Part shown: piece after piece, positions 1 to 8,316 of the stretch
Layout: each line of letters starts with the position of its first letter
How positions within the stretch are numbered: position 1 is the stretch's first letter
NCBI RefSeq assembly: GCF_017573545.1
Contig: NZ_JAGEOK010000005.1
Span: forward strand, 310,001-374,000
Source: Actinomadura nitritigenes
GTDB taxonomy: Bacteria; Actinomycetota; Actinomycetes; Streptosporangiales; Streptosporangiaceae
Direction of reading: 5' to 3'
DNA: 64,000 nt
Translations under genes and position numbers: made by a program
The notes under the pieces: generated by a model
What the model saw: only the letters and a program-made list of their open reading frames with translations
The model's database searches: none
What the model was told of the DNA's origin: nothing

Positions 1-317
1 CGCCGGCCGAACGGCCCGCGGCCGAGGACCATCTGGTTGACGCCGGTGCGGTGGCCCATGACGTTGAACAGCCCGAAGACCGCGCAGCCGACCACGTTGC
101 CGAGGGCGATGACCACCAGGGTCTCCACCAGGCTCAGGCCGAGGGTGACGCCGAGCGCGCCGAGCACCCAGTTGATGGGCGCGATGTTGGCGCCGCACCA
201 GATCCAGAACTGCTGCCATGGCGTGGAGTCGCGCGAGGAGGCGGGGATGGGGTCGATGCCGTGCTCGTCGAAGCGGACCTGCTCGGGCCGGCTCTGTGCC
301 GGATCGTTGTTGGACAT
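1..317 (-). CDS. NCS1-family nucleobase (cytosine/purine-type) permease, N-terminal fragment
   Basis: Only the first 105 codons are in the window; the gene runs off the left edge. The start ATG at 317 is preceded by GGAGGAACC. A polar N-terminus of about 35 residues leads into WQQFWIWCGANIAPINWVLGA, then a second hydrophobic segment and GHRTGVNQMVLGRGPFG. This pattern of first helices and loop is typical of purine-cytosine permeases that import nucleobases, hydantoin or allantoin with a cation. It is divergent from a PucR regulator, a usual arrangement for purine or nucleobase catabolism. The exact substrate cannot be read from this fragment. Confidence 0.8.
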   Translation of the reverse strand, partial: MSNNDPAQSRPEQVRFDEHGIDPIPASSRDSTPWQQFWIWCGANIAPINWVLGALGVTLGLSLVETLVVIALGNVVGCAVFGLFNVMGHRTGVNQMVLGRGPFGR

Positions 318-372
318 GGTTCCTCCGTCCGTGATGTGACACACAAAAGCACCAGGCTCCGACGATGCGAAG

Positions 373-386
373 TAGAGGAACCTCTA
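373..386. promoter_or_regulatory. Palindromic candidate operator between permease and PucR gene
   Basis: TAGAGG-AA-CCTCTA is a perfect dyad with 6-bp arms in the 102-bp divergent intergenic region. The ten bases GTAGAGGAAC (372-381) recur, inverted, at 4778-4787 in front of the DUF1989 operon. This suggests, but does not prove, a PucR binding site. Confidence 0.45.
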
Positions 387-419
387 TTGCTGAGCGCTTC
401 GACTGTATAGATTCACACC

Positions 420-1976
420 ATGTTCACTCTGCGGTCCCTGCTGGCGGACGAGACTCTGGAACTGCGGGTCCTGGTCCCGGGACCTCCGGGCGCCCTGGAC
501 GAGCCGGCCGCCTGGGTCCACAACACCGAGCTGCCCGACCCCTCGCGCTACGTGCGGCCGCGCGAGCTGGTGCTGACCAACGGCCTGTGGAGCGACCGCG
601 CCACCGCCGCCGAGTTCGTCGCCGACGTCCGGCGCGCCGACCCGGCGGGCCTGGTGTTCGGCCTGCGGCCGGAGTGCCCCGTGACGCCGGACGACCTGGT
701 CCGCGCCTGCGAGGAGGCCGGTGTGCCGCTGCTGGAGATCTCCGCGGCGGTGCCGTTCACCGCGATCTCGCAGGCGGTGGCCGCCCACTACACCGAGGAG
801 CGGCAGGGCGCGCTCGTCGGCCTGGTCCGCCGGGGCGAGGCGCTGGCGACGGCGATCTCCCAGGGCGCGGGCGCCTCCGGTGTGCTGCGGGTGCTGCGCC
901 GCGACCACGAACTGCCGCTCGCGGTGATCGACCGGATGGGCCGCCTGCTCGCGTCGGCCGGAGCCGAGCTGGAGCCCGCGCAGCTCCAGACGGTCGCCAC
1001 TGGTCTGGCGCGCCGTCCGCCGCCCCTGGAACTGGACCTCGGCGCCGCGGGCAGGGCCGCCCTGTACCTGGTCGGGGCGGTCGGCGAGGCCGACGCGGCA
1101 CTGGTCTGCCTGCGCCCGGTCGGCGACCTCACGCGCGTCGAGCAGGACGCCCTGGAGCAGGCGGCCCGCTTCCTCAGCCTGGAGGTCGCCAAGAAGCAGG
1201 CGATGCAGGCGATCGAGCAGCGGTTCGCCGGGGAGCTGCTGGAGATGGTGCTGTCGGGCGGCAGCCGCGCGGCCGAGGTCCCCGGCCGGCTGCGCGCGTT
1301 CGGGGTGGACGCCGAAGGGCCGCTGGCGGTGTGGGCGCTGGCGTTCGCCGGCGCCGACGCGACCCTGCCCGGACTCGCGGAGGCGGCCGGCGAGTTCTTC
1401 GCCGCCGCGGGCGTGCCGGCCGTGGTGGCGGGCGGGTCGCAGGACGTGGTGGCCGTCCTGGCGTGGCGGCACGGCGAGCGGGAATCGGCCCCCCTGGCCG
1501 AACGGCTCGTCTCGGCCGTGACCGGCCGCTTCCCCGGACACCGGCCGGTCGTCGGCCTCGGCGGGGTCGTCTATGACCCGGACGGGCTGCGCGAATCCCT
1601 CGTCCGGTCCCGGGAGGCGTGCCGGGCCCTGCGGCAGGGCCGTCCGGGACGCGCCGTCCAGACGTTCGCCGAGCTCGGCGCGCACCGGCTGCTGCTCGGC
1701 ATGCAGGACGCCGAGACCCTGCGGACCCTGTCCGACGGCGTGCTCGCCCCGCTGCGCGAGCACGACGCCGGCCGGGGCGCCGAGCTGGAGGGCACGCTGC
1801 GCGCCTTCCTGGACCACGACGGGCACTGGTCGGCCACCGCGGCGGCCCTGCACGTCCACGTCAACACGCTGCGCAACAGGCTCGCCAAGATCACCGAGCT
1901 GACGGGCCGGGACGTGACCCGCACCGCCGACCGCGTCGATCTCTTCCTCGCCCTCCAGGCCGCCGGAATGGAGTGA
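420..1976 (+). CDS. PucR-family transcriptional regulator
   Basis: The protein has 518 residues, a normal PucR length. The N-terminus (MFTLRSLLADETLELRVL) and the following PSRYVRPRELVLTNGLW segment match the PucR N-terminal ligand-sensing domain (about residues 5-125). The middle holds a GGDEF-like/CdaR-type region. The C-terminus (about residues 450-518, with WSATAAALHVHVNTLRNRLAKI) is the PucR/CdaR helix-turn-helix. Such proteins usually control purine, allantoin or other nitrogen-compound catabolism. It is divergent from the NCS1 permease and convergent, 12 bp away, with the deacetylase operon. No strong Shine-Dalgarno sequence precedes the ATG, so a leaderless transcript is possible. Confidence 0.93.
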   Translation: MFTLRSLLADETLELRVLVPGPPGALDEPAAWVHNTELPDPSRYVRPRELVLTNGLWSDRATAAEFVADVRRADPAGLVFGLRPECPVTPDDLVRACEEAGVPLLEISAAVPFTAISQAVAAHYTEERQGALVGLVRRGEALATAISQGAGASGVLRVLRRDHELPLAVIDRMGRLLASAGAELEPAQLQTVATGLARRPPPLELDLGAAGRAALYLVGAVGEADAALVCLRPVGDLTRVEQDALEQAARFLSLEVAKKQAMQAIEQRFAGELLEMVLSGGSRAAEVPGRLRAFGVDAEGPLAVWALAFAGADATLPGLAEAAGEFFAAAGVPAVVAGGSQDVVAVLAWRHGERESAPLAERLVSAVTGRFPGHRPVVGLGGVVYDPDGLRESLVRSREACRALRQGRPGRAVQTFAELGAHRLLLGMQDAETLRTLSDGVLAPLREHDAGRGAELEGTLRAFLDHDGHWSATAAALHVHVNTLRNRLAKITELTGRDVTRTADRVDLFLALQAAGME

Positions 1977-1988
1977 CGCCCGCCTCTC

Positions 1989-2891
1989 TCAATCCGGGTG
2001 GACCTCCGGGTCGACCTTGGGCCGCTCGTGCGGACGAACCCGGACCTCCGGGTCGGCGACGGCCGCCGCGGCGACGTCCCTGCAGCGTGCGAACGTCACA
2101 TCCGCGCACTCGCGGGCGTACTCGATGAGGTGGCGCAGTGCCATCGCGCGGCCGGGACGTCCCGACAGGAACGGGTGCGCGCACAGGTTGAACAGGCACC
2201 GGTAGGCGCGCATGCCGTCCAGCTCCGCGCGCCACAGCTCCAGTGCCTTGCGCGGTGACTCGATCACCGACCCGATGTTCGGCTCGGGCAGGTAGGCGTA
2301 CTGCTCCCAGTCGTCCAGCGACCAGTGCACCGGCAGCTCGACGATCTCCCCGGCCGCCGTGCCGATCCGGTACGGCCGGTCGTCCCCCATCAGGGACGAG
2401 TCGTAGCGCAGCCCGTGCTCGGCCACCAGGTCCGTCGTCAGCCAGGACGCCCCCCACAATGCCGCGCGGAATCCGGTGATCTCGATGCCCTGCCGTGCGA
2501 ACACCTCCAGGGCCCGCACGAAGTCCGCGCGCTCCTCCTGCGGGCTCATCGACGTGGGCGGGCGGTGCGCGTAGGAGTGGTGCGCCACCTCGTGGCCGCG
2601 CTCGACGATCGAGGCGGCCAGCCCGGGGCGCCGCTCGGCCACCCAGCCCGGCACGAAGAACGTCGCCGGCACCTCCATCTCGTCCAGCAGGTCCAGGATG
2701 CGGGGCAGCCCCACGTCCGGCCCGTAGGACTGGTGCGACATCGTGCCCGCGTGCCGGGCGTAGCGTCCGCCGTGGGCGAGGATCGGCGTCTCGGCGTCCA
2801 CGTCGAAGGTCAGCGTCGCCACCGCCGCCGCCCCGCCATGCCAGCTTCCGGTCCCGTCTCCGCCCATGACCTCGTCCATGTCCGTATCCAT
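1989..2891 (-). CDS. Polysaccharide deacetylase-family hydrolase (PuuE/allantoinase-like)
   Basis: A 300-residue NodB-type metal-dependent amidohydrolase. TFDVDAET supplies the metal and catalytic Asp residues, and HEVAHHSYAHRP carries the H-x3-H metal ligands. A later VPATFFVPGWVAE segment is typical of the PuuE-like branch, which includes purine-derived ring amidases rather than cell-wall chitin deacetylases. There is no signal peptide, so it acts in the cytoplasm. It is the last gene of a minus-strand operon, 31 bp after the old yellow enzyme gene. With the PucR regulator and nucleobase permease nearby, hydrolysis of a ring or acyl amide in a nitrogen heterocycle pathway is a fair inference; the substrate is unknown. 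Confidence 0.85.
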   Translation of the reverse strand: MDTDMDEVMGGDGTGSWHGGAAAVATLTFDVDAETPILAHGGRYARHAGTMSHQSYGPDVGLPRILDLLDEMEVPATFFVPGWVAERRPGLAASIVERGHEVAHHSYAHRPPTSMSPQEERADFVRALEVFARQGIEITGFRAALWGASWLTTDLVAEHGLRYDSSLMGDDRPYRIGTAAGEIVELPVHWSLDDWEQYAYLPEPNIGSVIESPRKALELWRAELDGMRAYRCLFNLCAHPFLSGRPGRAMALRHLIEYARECADVTFARCRDVAAAAVADPEVRVRPHERPKVDPEVHPD

Positions 2892-2922
2892 CTCTCGTCC
2901 ACGCCCGGCTTCCGGCTTCGCG

Positions 2923-4053
2923 TCAGACCTTCGCCTCGAGCACCCGTCGCCGGCGCCGGGCGTTGTCCAGCGTGACCATCGGCTCCAGAAGCGTACGGTC
3001 GAAGCGCTCCAGCCGCCCGCCCTCCGCCAGGCGGCGCGGCAGGTCCGGATTGACCAGGGCGGCCCGGGCCACGGACACGAAGTCGGCGTGACCGTCCCCG
3101 AGGACCTGCGCCGACAGCTCCGCGTCGTGCATCCCGCCGTTGGCGATCACCGGGAGCCCGGTCACCCGGCGGGCCTGGCCCGTGATGGTGAGCCCGCCCT
3201 CCAGCTCGGCCGTCTCGATCCAGTTGCGGCCCTCGCTGGCGATGTGCAGGTACGTCGCGCCCGCATCGGCCAGCGCGGCGAAGATCACCTCCCCGTCGTG
3301 GACGCCGCCCGGCCAGCGGTGGTGGAAGTCGTTCACCTTCGTCTGCGACAGCCGCACCCCGACGCACCAGTCCGGCCCCACCTCGGCGCGGATCGCTTCC
3401 ACGACCTCGGCCGTGAGCCGCACCCGGTTGGCGACCGGCCCGCCGTAGGAGTCCTCGCGCAGGTTGGTGTAGTCGGTGAGGAACTGGTCCAGCAGGTACC
3501 CGTTGGCGGCATGGACCTCCACGCCGTCGAACCCGGCGTCGCGGGCGTTCACCGCCGAGGCGACGAATCCGGCCACGGCCTCCTCGATGTCCGCGGAGTC
3601 CATCTCCCTGGGCACGGGCCACGGGCCGCTCCCGCCGTACTCGGGCATCTTCGCGCCCTGCGGCTTCACCGCCGACGGCCCCGCCGTGCCATCGCGATGC
3701 GGGTTGCCCTGCGACAGCGCCCCCGCGTGCATCAGCTGCGCCACGATGAGTCCACCGGCCTCGTGAACCCTCCCGGTGACGTCGCGCCACGCCGCCGCGT
3801 TGCGCGCCGACACCAGCCCCGGCTGGTTGAGATAGCCCTGGCTGTAGGCGGAGTCCGTGTAGATCCCCTCGGTGACGACCAGCCCGAACCCGCCGCGCGC
3901 GAACTCGGTGTAGTAGGCGGCCATCTCGGGCGTCGCCGTGCCGTCCGGCTCGGCCGACACCCTGGTCATCGGCGCCACCACCAGCCGGTTGGCCGTCCGC
4001 AGGTCTCCGATGCGCCCTGGCTCCAGCGCGGAATGGCTTCCCTGAACGCTCAT
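2923..4053 (-). CDS. Old yellow enzyme-family NADH:flavin oxidoreductase
   Basis: The 376-residue protein is a full-length FMN-dependent TIM barrel. It opens with a short N-terminus before the NRLVVAPMTR strand. It contains QLMHAGALSQ and the family signature HAANGYLLDQFLTDYTN around residues 175-190, and ends with TLDNARRRRRVLEAKV. The ATG at 4053 follows GGGGAAG and was preferred over longer upstream readings that lack family similarity. Members reduce activated C=C bonds or open or demethylate small substrates using NAD(P)H. It sits between a DUF1989 gene (55 bp upstream) and a deacetylase (31 bp downstream), so it is probably one step of the same catabolic pathway. Confidence 0.9.
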   Translation of the reverse strand: MSVQGSHSALEPGRIGDLRTANRLVVAPMTRVSAEPDGTATPEMAAYYTEFARGGFGLVVTEGIYTDSAYSQGYLNQPGLVSARNAAAWRDVTGRVHEAGGLIVAQLMHAGALSQGNPHRDGTAGPSAVKPQGAKMPEYGGSGPWPVPREMDSADIEEAVAGFVASAVNARDAGFDGVEVHAANGYLLDQFLTDYTNLREDSYGGPVANRVRLTAEVVEAIRAEVGPDWCVGVRLSQTKVNDFHHRWPGGVHDGEVIFAALADAGATYLHIASEGRNWIETAELEGGLTITGQARRVTGLPVIANGGMHDAELSAQVLGDGHADFVSVARAALVNPDLPRRLAEGGRLERFDRTLLEPMVTLDNARRRRRVLEAKV

Positions 4054-4108
4054 TGGTCTTCCCCTCATCTCTCGGTGATACGGCCGCTCCCCGGCGATGC
4101 GCCGGGCG

Positions 4109-4705
4109 TCACCACACGTCGATCGCCAGCGGCGTCGGCCGGTCGTTGTTGATGCCGACCATGTCCTGCGGGCACGCCGAGACCACGACCACGCAGTCCA
4201 TGGCGGCCTCGAAGGTGATCGCGTCCCCGGCCCGGCTCTCGGCCGGCAGCCACCGCAACCGCCCCGACTCCTGCACGGGTATCCGCATGAACACGTTGAC
4301 CGGCTGCGGCGTGACCCCGGCGTCGAGCCCCAGCGTCGCCAGCGCCAGTTCCAGGTTCCGCGCGCACGAGCGATGCTCGGGTACCCCCAGCGCCGCATAG
4401 CGCGCCGGGTCGCAGGCGGCGATCAGCATGTCGTGCGAGCCCGGCGAGGTGTCGCCGGCCAGGACGAGGATCGGCCTGCGCCGATCGGTCACGAACGCCT
4501 CCCCGGCCTCCGGGAAGAGCCGGCTCGTCACGCTGCGGGTGTGCGCGGCGCTCAACCGCTCCCGCGGATCGTCGGCGGCGAAGGCGAACAGGTCACCGAC
4601 CTGCCCGCCCTCCAGGTCCACCACCCGCACCCGGTGCCCGGCGGCCACGCGGACCGCCCGCCCTTCCCCGGCGGGCACCACCGTCCGCTCTGTCGTCAGC
4701 TCCAT
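4109..4705 (-). CDS. DUF1989 / urea carboxylase-associated family protein
   Basis: The 198-residue protein matches the DUF1989 family. Visible segments are the N-terminal GHRVRVVDLEGGQVGDLFAF, a central AHTRSVTSRLFP, and a C-terminal half containing INNDRPTPLAIDVW. Relatives accompany urea carboxylase and amine or aminotransferase genes and are annotated as urea carboxylase-associated; their biochemical role is poorly known. The ATG at 4705 starts the conserved region. It is the first gene of the minus-strand operon DUF1989, old yellow enzyme, deacetylase. Two copies of a TAGAG(G/C)AA element lie 43-82 bp upstream and resemble the element next to the PucR gene. Confidence 0.83.
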   Translation of the reverse strand: MELTTERTVVPAGEGRAVRVAAGHRVRVVDLEGGQVGDLFAFAADDPRERLSAAHTRSVTSRLFPEAGEAFVTDRRRPILVLAGDTSPGSHDMLIAACDPARYAALGVPEHRSCARNLELALATLGLDAGVTPQPVNVFMRIPVQESGRLRWLPAESRAGDAITFEAAMDCVVVVSACPQDMVGINNDRPTPLAIDVW

Positions 4706-4747
4706 GCCGCAAGCACACCACCGGCCAGAACCCCACGGCCATGGACA

Positions 4748-4787
4748 TTGCTCTACCATTCGGCGCACCGGATGGATGTTCCTCTAC
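4748..4787 (-). promoter_or_regulatory. Paired TAGAG(G/C)AA elements upstream of the DUF1989 operon
   Basis: On the minus strand, GTAGAGGAAC (4787 to 4778) and GTAGAGCAA (4756 to 4748) lie in the same orientation about 31 bp apart, roughly three helical turns. The first matches ten bases at 372-381 beside the PucR gene exactly. A shared PucR operator is inferred. Confidence 0.4.
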
Positions 4788-4898
4788 CCGACCCGGCCGA
4801 TCGCGCCCGTCAGGCGGCGAGGTGACGCGACCGGCTTCGCACGCCGTCGGCGGCCGCTCCGCCACCAGCGGCGTGGCCGACGTCGTACGGGGCGGCGG

Positions 4899-5537
4899 TC
4901 AGGAGGCGTCGCCGGTGAGCAGCCAGCGCAGTCGGGTCGTCAGCTCCTCGATGACGGCGTCGGCCCGCCGGTCCCGTTCCGTGCGGACCCAGTCGTCGAG
5001 CCAGACCTGCAACGCCGAGACGATCATCCCGGCGGCGACGCGCGGGCGGATGCCGGGCAGCTCGCCGGCGGCGATGGACGCCTCGACGCCGCCCGCGAGC
5101 GTGTCCAGGCCGGCGCTCCAGACCGTGCGCTGAACCCCGCGTCCGCCGTCCGCGCCGCTCGCCCAGCCGGATCCGGCCCGGAGGTTGAGCGCGAGGTACT
5201 CGTCGTGCTCGGTCAGGAACCGGGCCACGGTCGCGACCCCGGTGAGGAGGCGTTCGAGGGGCGACGCCGCGGTCCGCGTCGCCATGTCGACCTCGGCGAG
5301 GAGCGCCCGCATCCGCTCGTCGTGGAGGGTGTCCCAGATGTCGAGCTTCCCGGAGAAGGTCTTGTACACCGTCGCGAGGGACACGCCGGCGGCCGCCGCG
5401 ATCGACTCCATCCGCGCGTCGGTGAACCCGGACTTGCTGAACTCCCGCTCGGCCGCGGCGAGGATCTGCCGCCGATACATCCGCCGGCGGGCGTCCCGGA
5501 TGTCGGGCACCGCGGCCGGGCTGTCATCGAGGTGCAT
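4899..5537 (-). CDS. TetR-family transcriptional regulator
   Basis: A 212-residue one-component repressor. The N-terminal helix-turn-helix (about residues 20-66) includes the family-like stretch RMESIAAAAGVSLATVYKTF, followed by an all-helical ligand domain. The ATG at 5537 is preceded by GGAGGACC, which decides it over an in-frame start 36 bases upstream. It is divergent from the Rieske oxygenase gene at 5718, and a perfect dyad, GTAGCG-N3-CGCTAC, lies in the 180-bp gap. It most likely represses itself and the oxygenase/dehydrogenase pair. Confidence 0.9.
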   Translation of the reverse strand: MHLDDSPAAVPDIRDARRRMYRRQILAAAEREFSKSGFTDARMESIAAAAGVSLATVYKTFSGKLDIWDTLHDERMRALLAEVDMATRTAASPLERLLTGVATVARFLTEHDEYLALNLRAGSGWASGADGGRGVQRTVWSAGLDTLAGGVEASIAAGELPGIRPRVAAGMIVSALQVWLDDWVRTERDRRADAVIEELTTRLRWLLTGDAS

Positions 5538-5633
5538 GGTCCTCCACTGCGCGCGTACGGATCCGCCGCGCACCGCGCGGTGCGCCCTCCCCGAGAGCGT
5601 GCCCGGATCGTTTCGAGAGGGGTTGTCGTCATC

Positions 5634-5648
5634 GTAGCGCCTCGCTAC
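5634..5648. promoter_or_regulatory. Candidate TetR operator between the TetR and Rieske oxygenase genes
   Basis: GTAGCG-CCT-CGCTAC is a perfect inverted repeat with 6-bp arms and a 3-bp centre in the divergent intergenic region. Position and symmetry fit a TetR operator; the assignment is inferred. Confidence 0.45.
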
Positions 5649-5717
5649 CGTGGTGCAGAATTGCCATTCTGTTCATTGAAGTGGCCATTACTCCACCCCC
5701 GGAGGTCGGAGGTTCCC

Positions 5718-6704
5718 ATGGCGAAGCCGACGCTGTCGATGAAGCCCACCGGCTGGTTCCAGGTCGCGTGGTCGGCCGAGATCGGGACGGGCGACGTCAC
5801 CCGGATGACGTACTTCGGCCGCGACCTGGTCGCCTGGCGGGGAGAGTCGGGACGGGTGACCGTCATGGACGCCTACTGCGGACATCTCGGCGCGCACCTG
5901 GGCTACGGGGGGACGGTCGTCGGCGACCGCCTGCAGTGCCCGTTCCACGGCTGGGAATGGACGGCGGAGGGCCGCAACGCGTGCATCCCGTACGAGACCC
6001 GGCCGAACCTCGGCGCCCGGATCGACACCCTGCCGACGGTCGAGCGGAACGAGGCCGTCTACGTCTGGCACGACGTTCACGGGCGCCCGCCCTACTTCGA
6101 CGTCCCCGACGTCTTCACGGCATGGGACGACGGCGTCACCGCGGACGACTACCACCCGGCGTTCCCCGACTCGACGCTGTTCCAAGAGCGGCTGGAACTC
6201 CATCCGCAGTACGTGCTGGAGAACGGCGTCGACTTCGCGCACTTCAAGTACGTGCACAAGGTCCCGATCATGCCGGTGTTCACCCGCCAGGACTTCGGCG
6301 GGCCGGTCTCCTACGTCGACTTCACCATCACCTTCGACGACTCGGTGACCAGCATCGACGACGCCGGAAGCGGTGTGCACGCCATCAACGCCGGGCTCGG
6401 CGTGGCGGTCACCAAGAGCTGGGGAATGGTCGACAACCGGACCGCCTCGGCGGTCACCCCGGTCGACGACCGCACCTGCGACGTGCGCTTCTCCGTCTGG
6501 ATCGCCCGCCGGCCCGGCAAGGACGAGGCGGCCTCGCGCTCCTCGGCGCGGCGGAACGCCCAAGGCGTCATCGACCAGTTCCTCGCCGACATCGAGATCT
6601 GGTCGCACCAGCGCTACACGGACCCCGCCAGGCTCGTCCGGGACGAGCACGCCGGCTTCACCGCGCTCCGCGCCTGGGCCGAGCGGTTCTACCCCGCCGG
6701 ATGA
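5718..6704 (+). CDS. Rieske [2Fe-2S] ring-hydroxylating oxygenase, KshA-like
   Basis: A 328-residue terminal oxygenase. The Rieske cluster ligands are CGH (about residue 54) and CPFHGWEW (about residue 76). The mononuclear iron site follows the D-x2-H-x4-H pattern in GVDFAHFKYVH near residue 180. Size and motif spacing resemble the 3-ketosteroid 9-alpha-hydroxylase oxygenase group, which acts with a separate flavin/ferredoxin reductase; none is encoded next to it. The ATG at 5718 is preceded by GGAGGTCGGAGG. It is followed 48 bp later by a DapB-like dehydrogenase, likely in the same transcript, and is divergent from a TetR gene. The substrate is not deducible. Confidence 0.88.
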   Translation: MAKPTLSMKPTGWFQVAWSAEIGTGDVTRMTYFGRDLVAWRGESGRVTVMDAYCGHLGAHLGYGGTVVGDRLQCPFHGWEWTAEGRNACIPYETRPNLGARIDTLPTVERNEAVYVWHDVHGRPPYFDVPDVFTAWDDGVTADDYHPAFPDSTLFQERLELHPQYVLENGVDFAHFKYVHKVPIMPVFTRQDFGGPVSYVDFTITFDDSVTSIDDAGSGVHAINAGLGVAVTKSWGMVDNRTASAVTPVDDRTCDVRFSVWIARRPGKDEAASRSSARRNAQGVIDQFLADIEIWSHQRYTDPARLVRDEHAGFTALRAWAERFYPAG

Positions 6705-6752
6705 CGGCGCCGGGTTCCGGTCGCGGCACCGTCCCCACGAAAGGCAGAGGCC

Positions 6753-7856
6753 ATGACCTCAGATCGCAGATCGCCCATCCGGGTCTTCCAGGTGGCCACC
6801 GGCAACGTGGGCACCGAGATGATCCGGCGGATCGGCAGGCATCCCGACCTGGAACTCATCGGCGTGCACTGCTACACCCCGGAGAAGATCGGGCGCGATG
6901 CCGGTGAGCTCGCGGGCGGCGCCCCGATCGGGATCGCGGCGACCGGATCGGTGGATGAGATCATCGCCGCCGCGCCGGACGTCGTCACCTTCCACGGGGT
7001 GTTCCCGGACGAGGCCCTCTACGAGCGTGTGCTGGAAGCCGGCATCGACATCGTCACCACGGCGGACTGGATCACCGGCCACCACCGGGACCGGAACCAT
7101 CCGCACCCGTCGGGCCGGCCGGTCAGCGAGGTCCTGGCCGACGCCTGCCGGCGCGGCGGCGCCACCTTCTACGGCACCGGCATGAACCCGGGGCTCTGCC
7201 AGATCCTGGGGGTCGTGCATTCCGCCGACGTCGCCGAGATCGAGAACGTCACCGTCATCGAGTCGGTCGACGTCTCCTGCCACCACTCCGCCGCCACCTG
7301 GGCCGAGGTCGGCTACGGGCGCCCCGTCGACGACCCCGCGCTGCCCGCGATGCTGGAGAAGTACACGCGGGTGTTCACCGACTCGATCTACATGATGGCC
7401 GACTGCTTCGACCTCCGGCTCGACGACGTCACCTTCTCCTACGAGATGGGCGCCTGCACCAAGGACGTCGACCTCGGCTGGTACAGACTGCCCAAGGGGT
7501 CGCTGGGAGCCAGCTACATCACGTACCAGGGCGTCGTCGACGGCGTCCCGCGGATCGAGACCCACCTCGAATGGCAGATGACCCCTGACACCGACCCGCG
7601 CTGGGACGTCAAGGGCTGCTACATCACCAAGATCCAGGGCGATCCCGTGATCTACAGCAAGCACATGATCCTGCCCAAGCCCGGCACCGACTTCTCCTCC
7701 GCCGCAGCCTTCGCCTCCATCGGCATGACCGTCACCGGGCTCCCCGCCCTCAACGCCATCAAGGCCGTGGTCGACGCACCTCCCGGCATCTTGACCAGTG
7801 CCGACATGCCGCTGCGCGGTTTCGCCGGCCGTTTCGCCACCACGGCGAGCCGCTGA
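6753..7856 (+). CDS. DapB-like NAD(P)-dependent dehydrogenase
   Basis: A 367-residue protein. Its N-terminal Rossmann fold (VFQVATGNVGTEMIRRI, residues 10-26) resembles dihydrodipicolinate reductase and 2,4-diaminopentanoate dehydrogenase. It continues with TFHGVFPDE and GTGMNPGLCQIL in the expected places. It is longer than true DapB (about 250-270 residues) and belongs to the larger actinobacterial family often placed beside Rieske oxygenase or steroid/terpenoid genes. It probably oxidises or reduces a small pathway intermediate. It shares the plus-strand unit with the oxygenase, and its stop codon lies inside a long stem-loop that should end the transcript. Confidence 0.82.
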   Translation: MTSDRRSPIRVFQVATGNVGTEMIRRIGRHPDLELIGVHCYTPEKIGRDAGELAGGAPIGIAATGSVDEIIAAAPDVVTFHGVFPDEALYERVLEAGIDIVTTADWITGHHRDRNHPHPSGRPVSEVLADACRRGGATFYGTGMNPGLCQILGVVHSADVAEIENVTVIESVDVSCHHSAATWAEVGYGRPVDDPALPAMLEKYTRVFTDSIYMMADCFDLRLDDVTFSYEMGACTKDVDLGWYRLPKGSLGASYITYQGVVDGVPRIETHLEWQMTPDTDPRWDVKGCYITKIQGDPVIYSKHMILPKPGTDFSSAAAFASIGMTVTGLPALNAIKAVVDAPPGILTSADMPLRGFAGRFATTASR

Positions 7857-7886
7857 CGTGGGGCAAGCCGCTCGCCGTGGTGGCGA
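7834..7886 (+). terminator. Stem-loop overlapping the stop codon of the DapB-like gene
   Basis: A 17-bp perfect inverted repeat (7834-7850 with 7870-7886; arm TCGCCACCACGGCGAGC) has a 19-nt loop that contains the stop codon at 7854-7856. No T run follows, as is usual for terminators in GC-rich actinomycetes. Confidence 0.6.
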
Positions 7887-7957
7887 GCAGGTACGCCGGG
7901 CTCCGCATGGCAGGGACCTGATCGTCCGCAAGATCCTGCTGGCCTCACGCCTGGGTT

Positions 7958-8302
7958 ATGGTGCCTGCCATGGAAGCCGAGCATCCTCTTGTGCGCGAGG
8001 TCTTCCCGGAGCTCGTCACTGAGCTGATGGCCTTGCTGGAGGAGGAGGGCGAACGCGAGCTCGCCGTCTGCGCATGGGACCTTCGCCTGGTCGCCGACTG
8101 TGGCTGCGGCGACGACTTCTGTCAGAGCTTCCAGACCGAGCCCCATCCCGAGGACCGGCCCTACGGTCCCGGCCATCGTTGCGTCCTCCTCGCTCCCGCG
8201 AAGGGCATGCTCAACCTCGACGTCGTCAACGGGCGGATCATGTACGTCGAAGTGATCGACCGACCGCCGCTGCGCGACCGCCGACGGGACGAGGAGAGAT
8301 AG
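7958..8302 (+). CDS. Small conserved-looking protein with CGCGDDFC motif
   Basis: Up to 114 residues, acidic at the N-terminus (ELMALLEEEGERELAVCAW) and charged at the C-terminus. Cys residues in VADCGCGDDFCQSF, plus a later GHRCVLL, could bind a metal. I recognise no characterised family. An in-frame ATG at 7970 is an alternative start. It lies alone on the plus strand between a terminator-like hairpin and the convergent RibD-like gene 15 bp away. Codon use (third-position GC) matches its neighbours, so it is probably real. Confidence 0.6.
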   Translation: MVPAMEAEHPLVREVFPELVTELMALLEEEGERELAVCAWDLRLVADCGCGDDFCQSFQTEPHPEDRPYGPGHRCVLLAPAKGMLNLDVVNGRIMYVEVIDRPPLRDRRRDEER

Positions 8303-8316
8303 GCGGGTCGAGCCGG

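Noticed and set aside
4428..5717. Long plus-strand reading frame continuous with the Rieske oxygenase frame
   Set aside because: It is antisense to the DUF1989 and TetR genes; the oxygenase has its own start with a good ribosome binding site at 5718.
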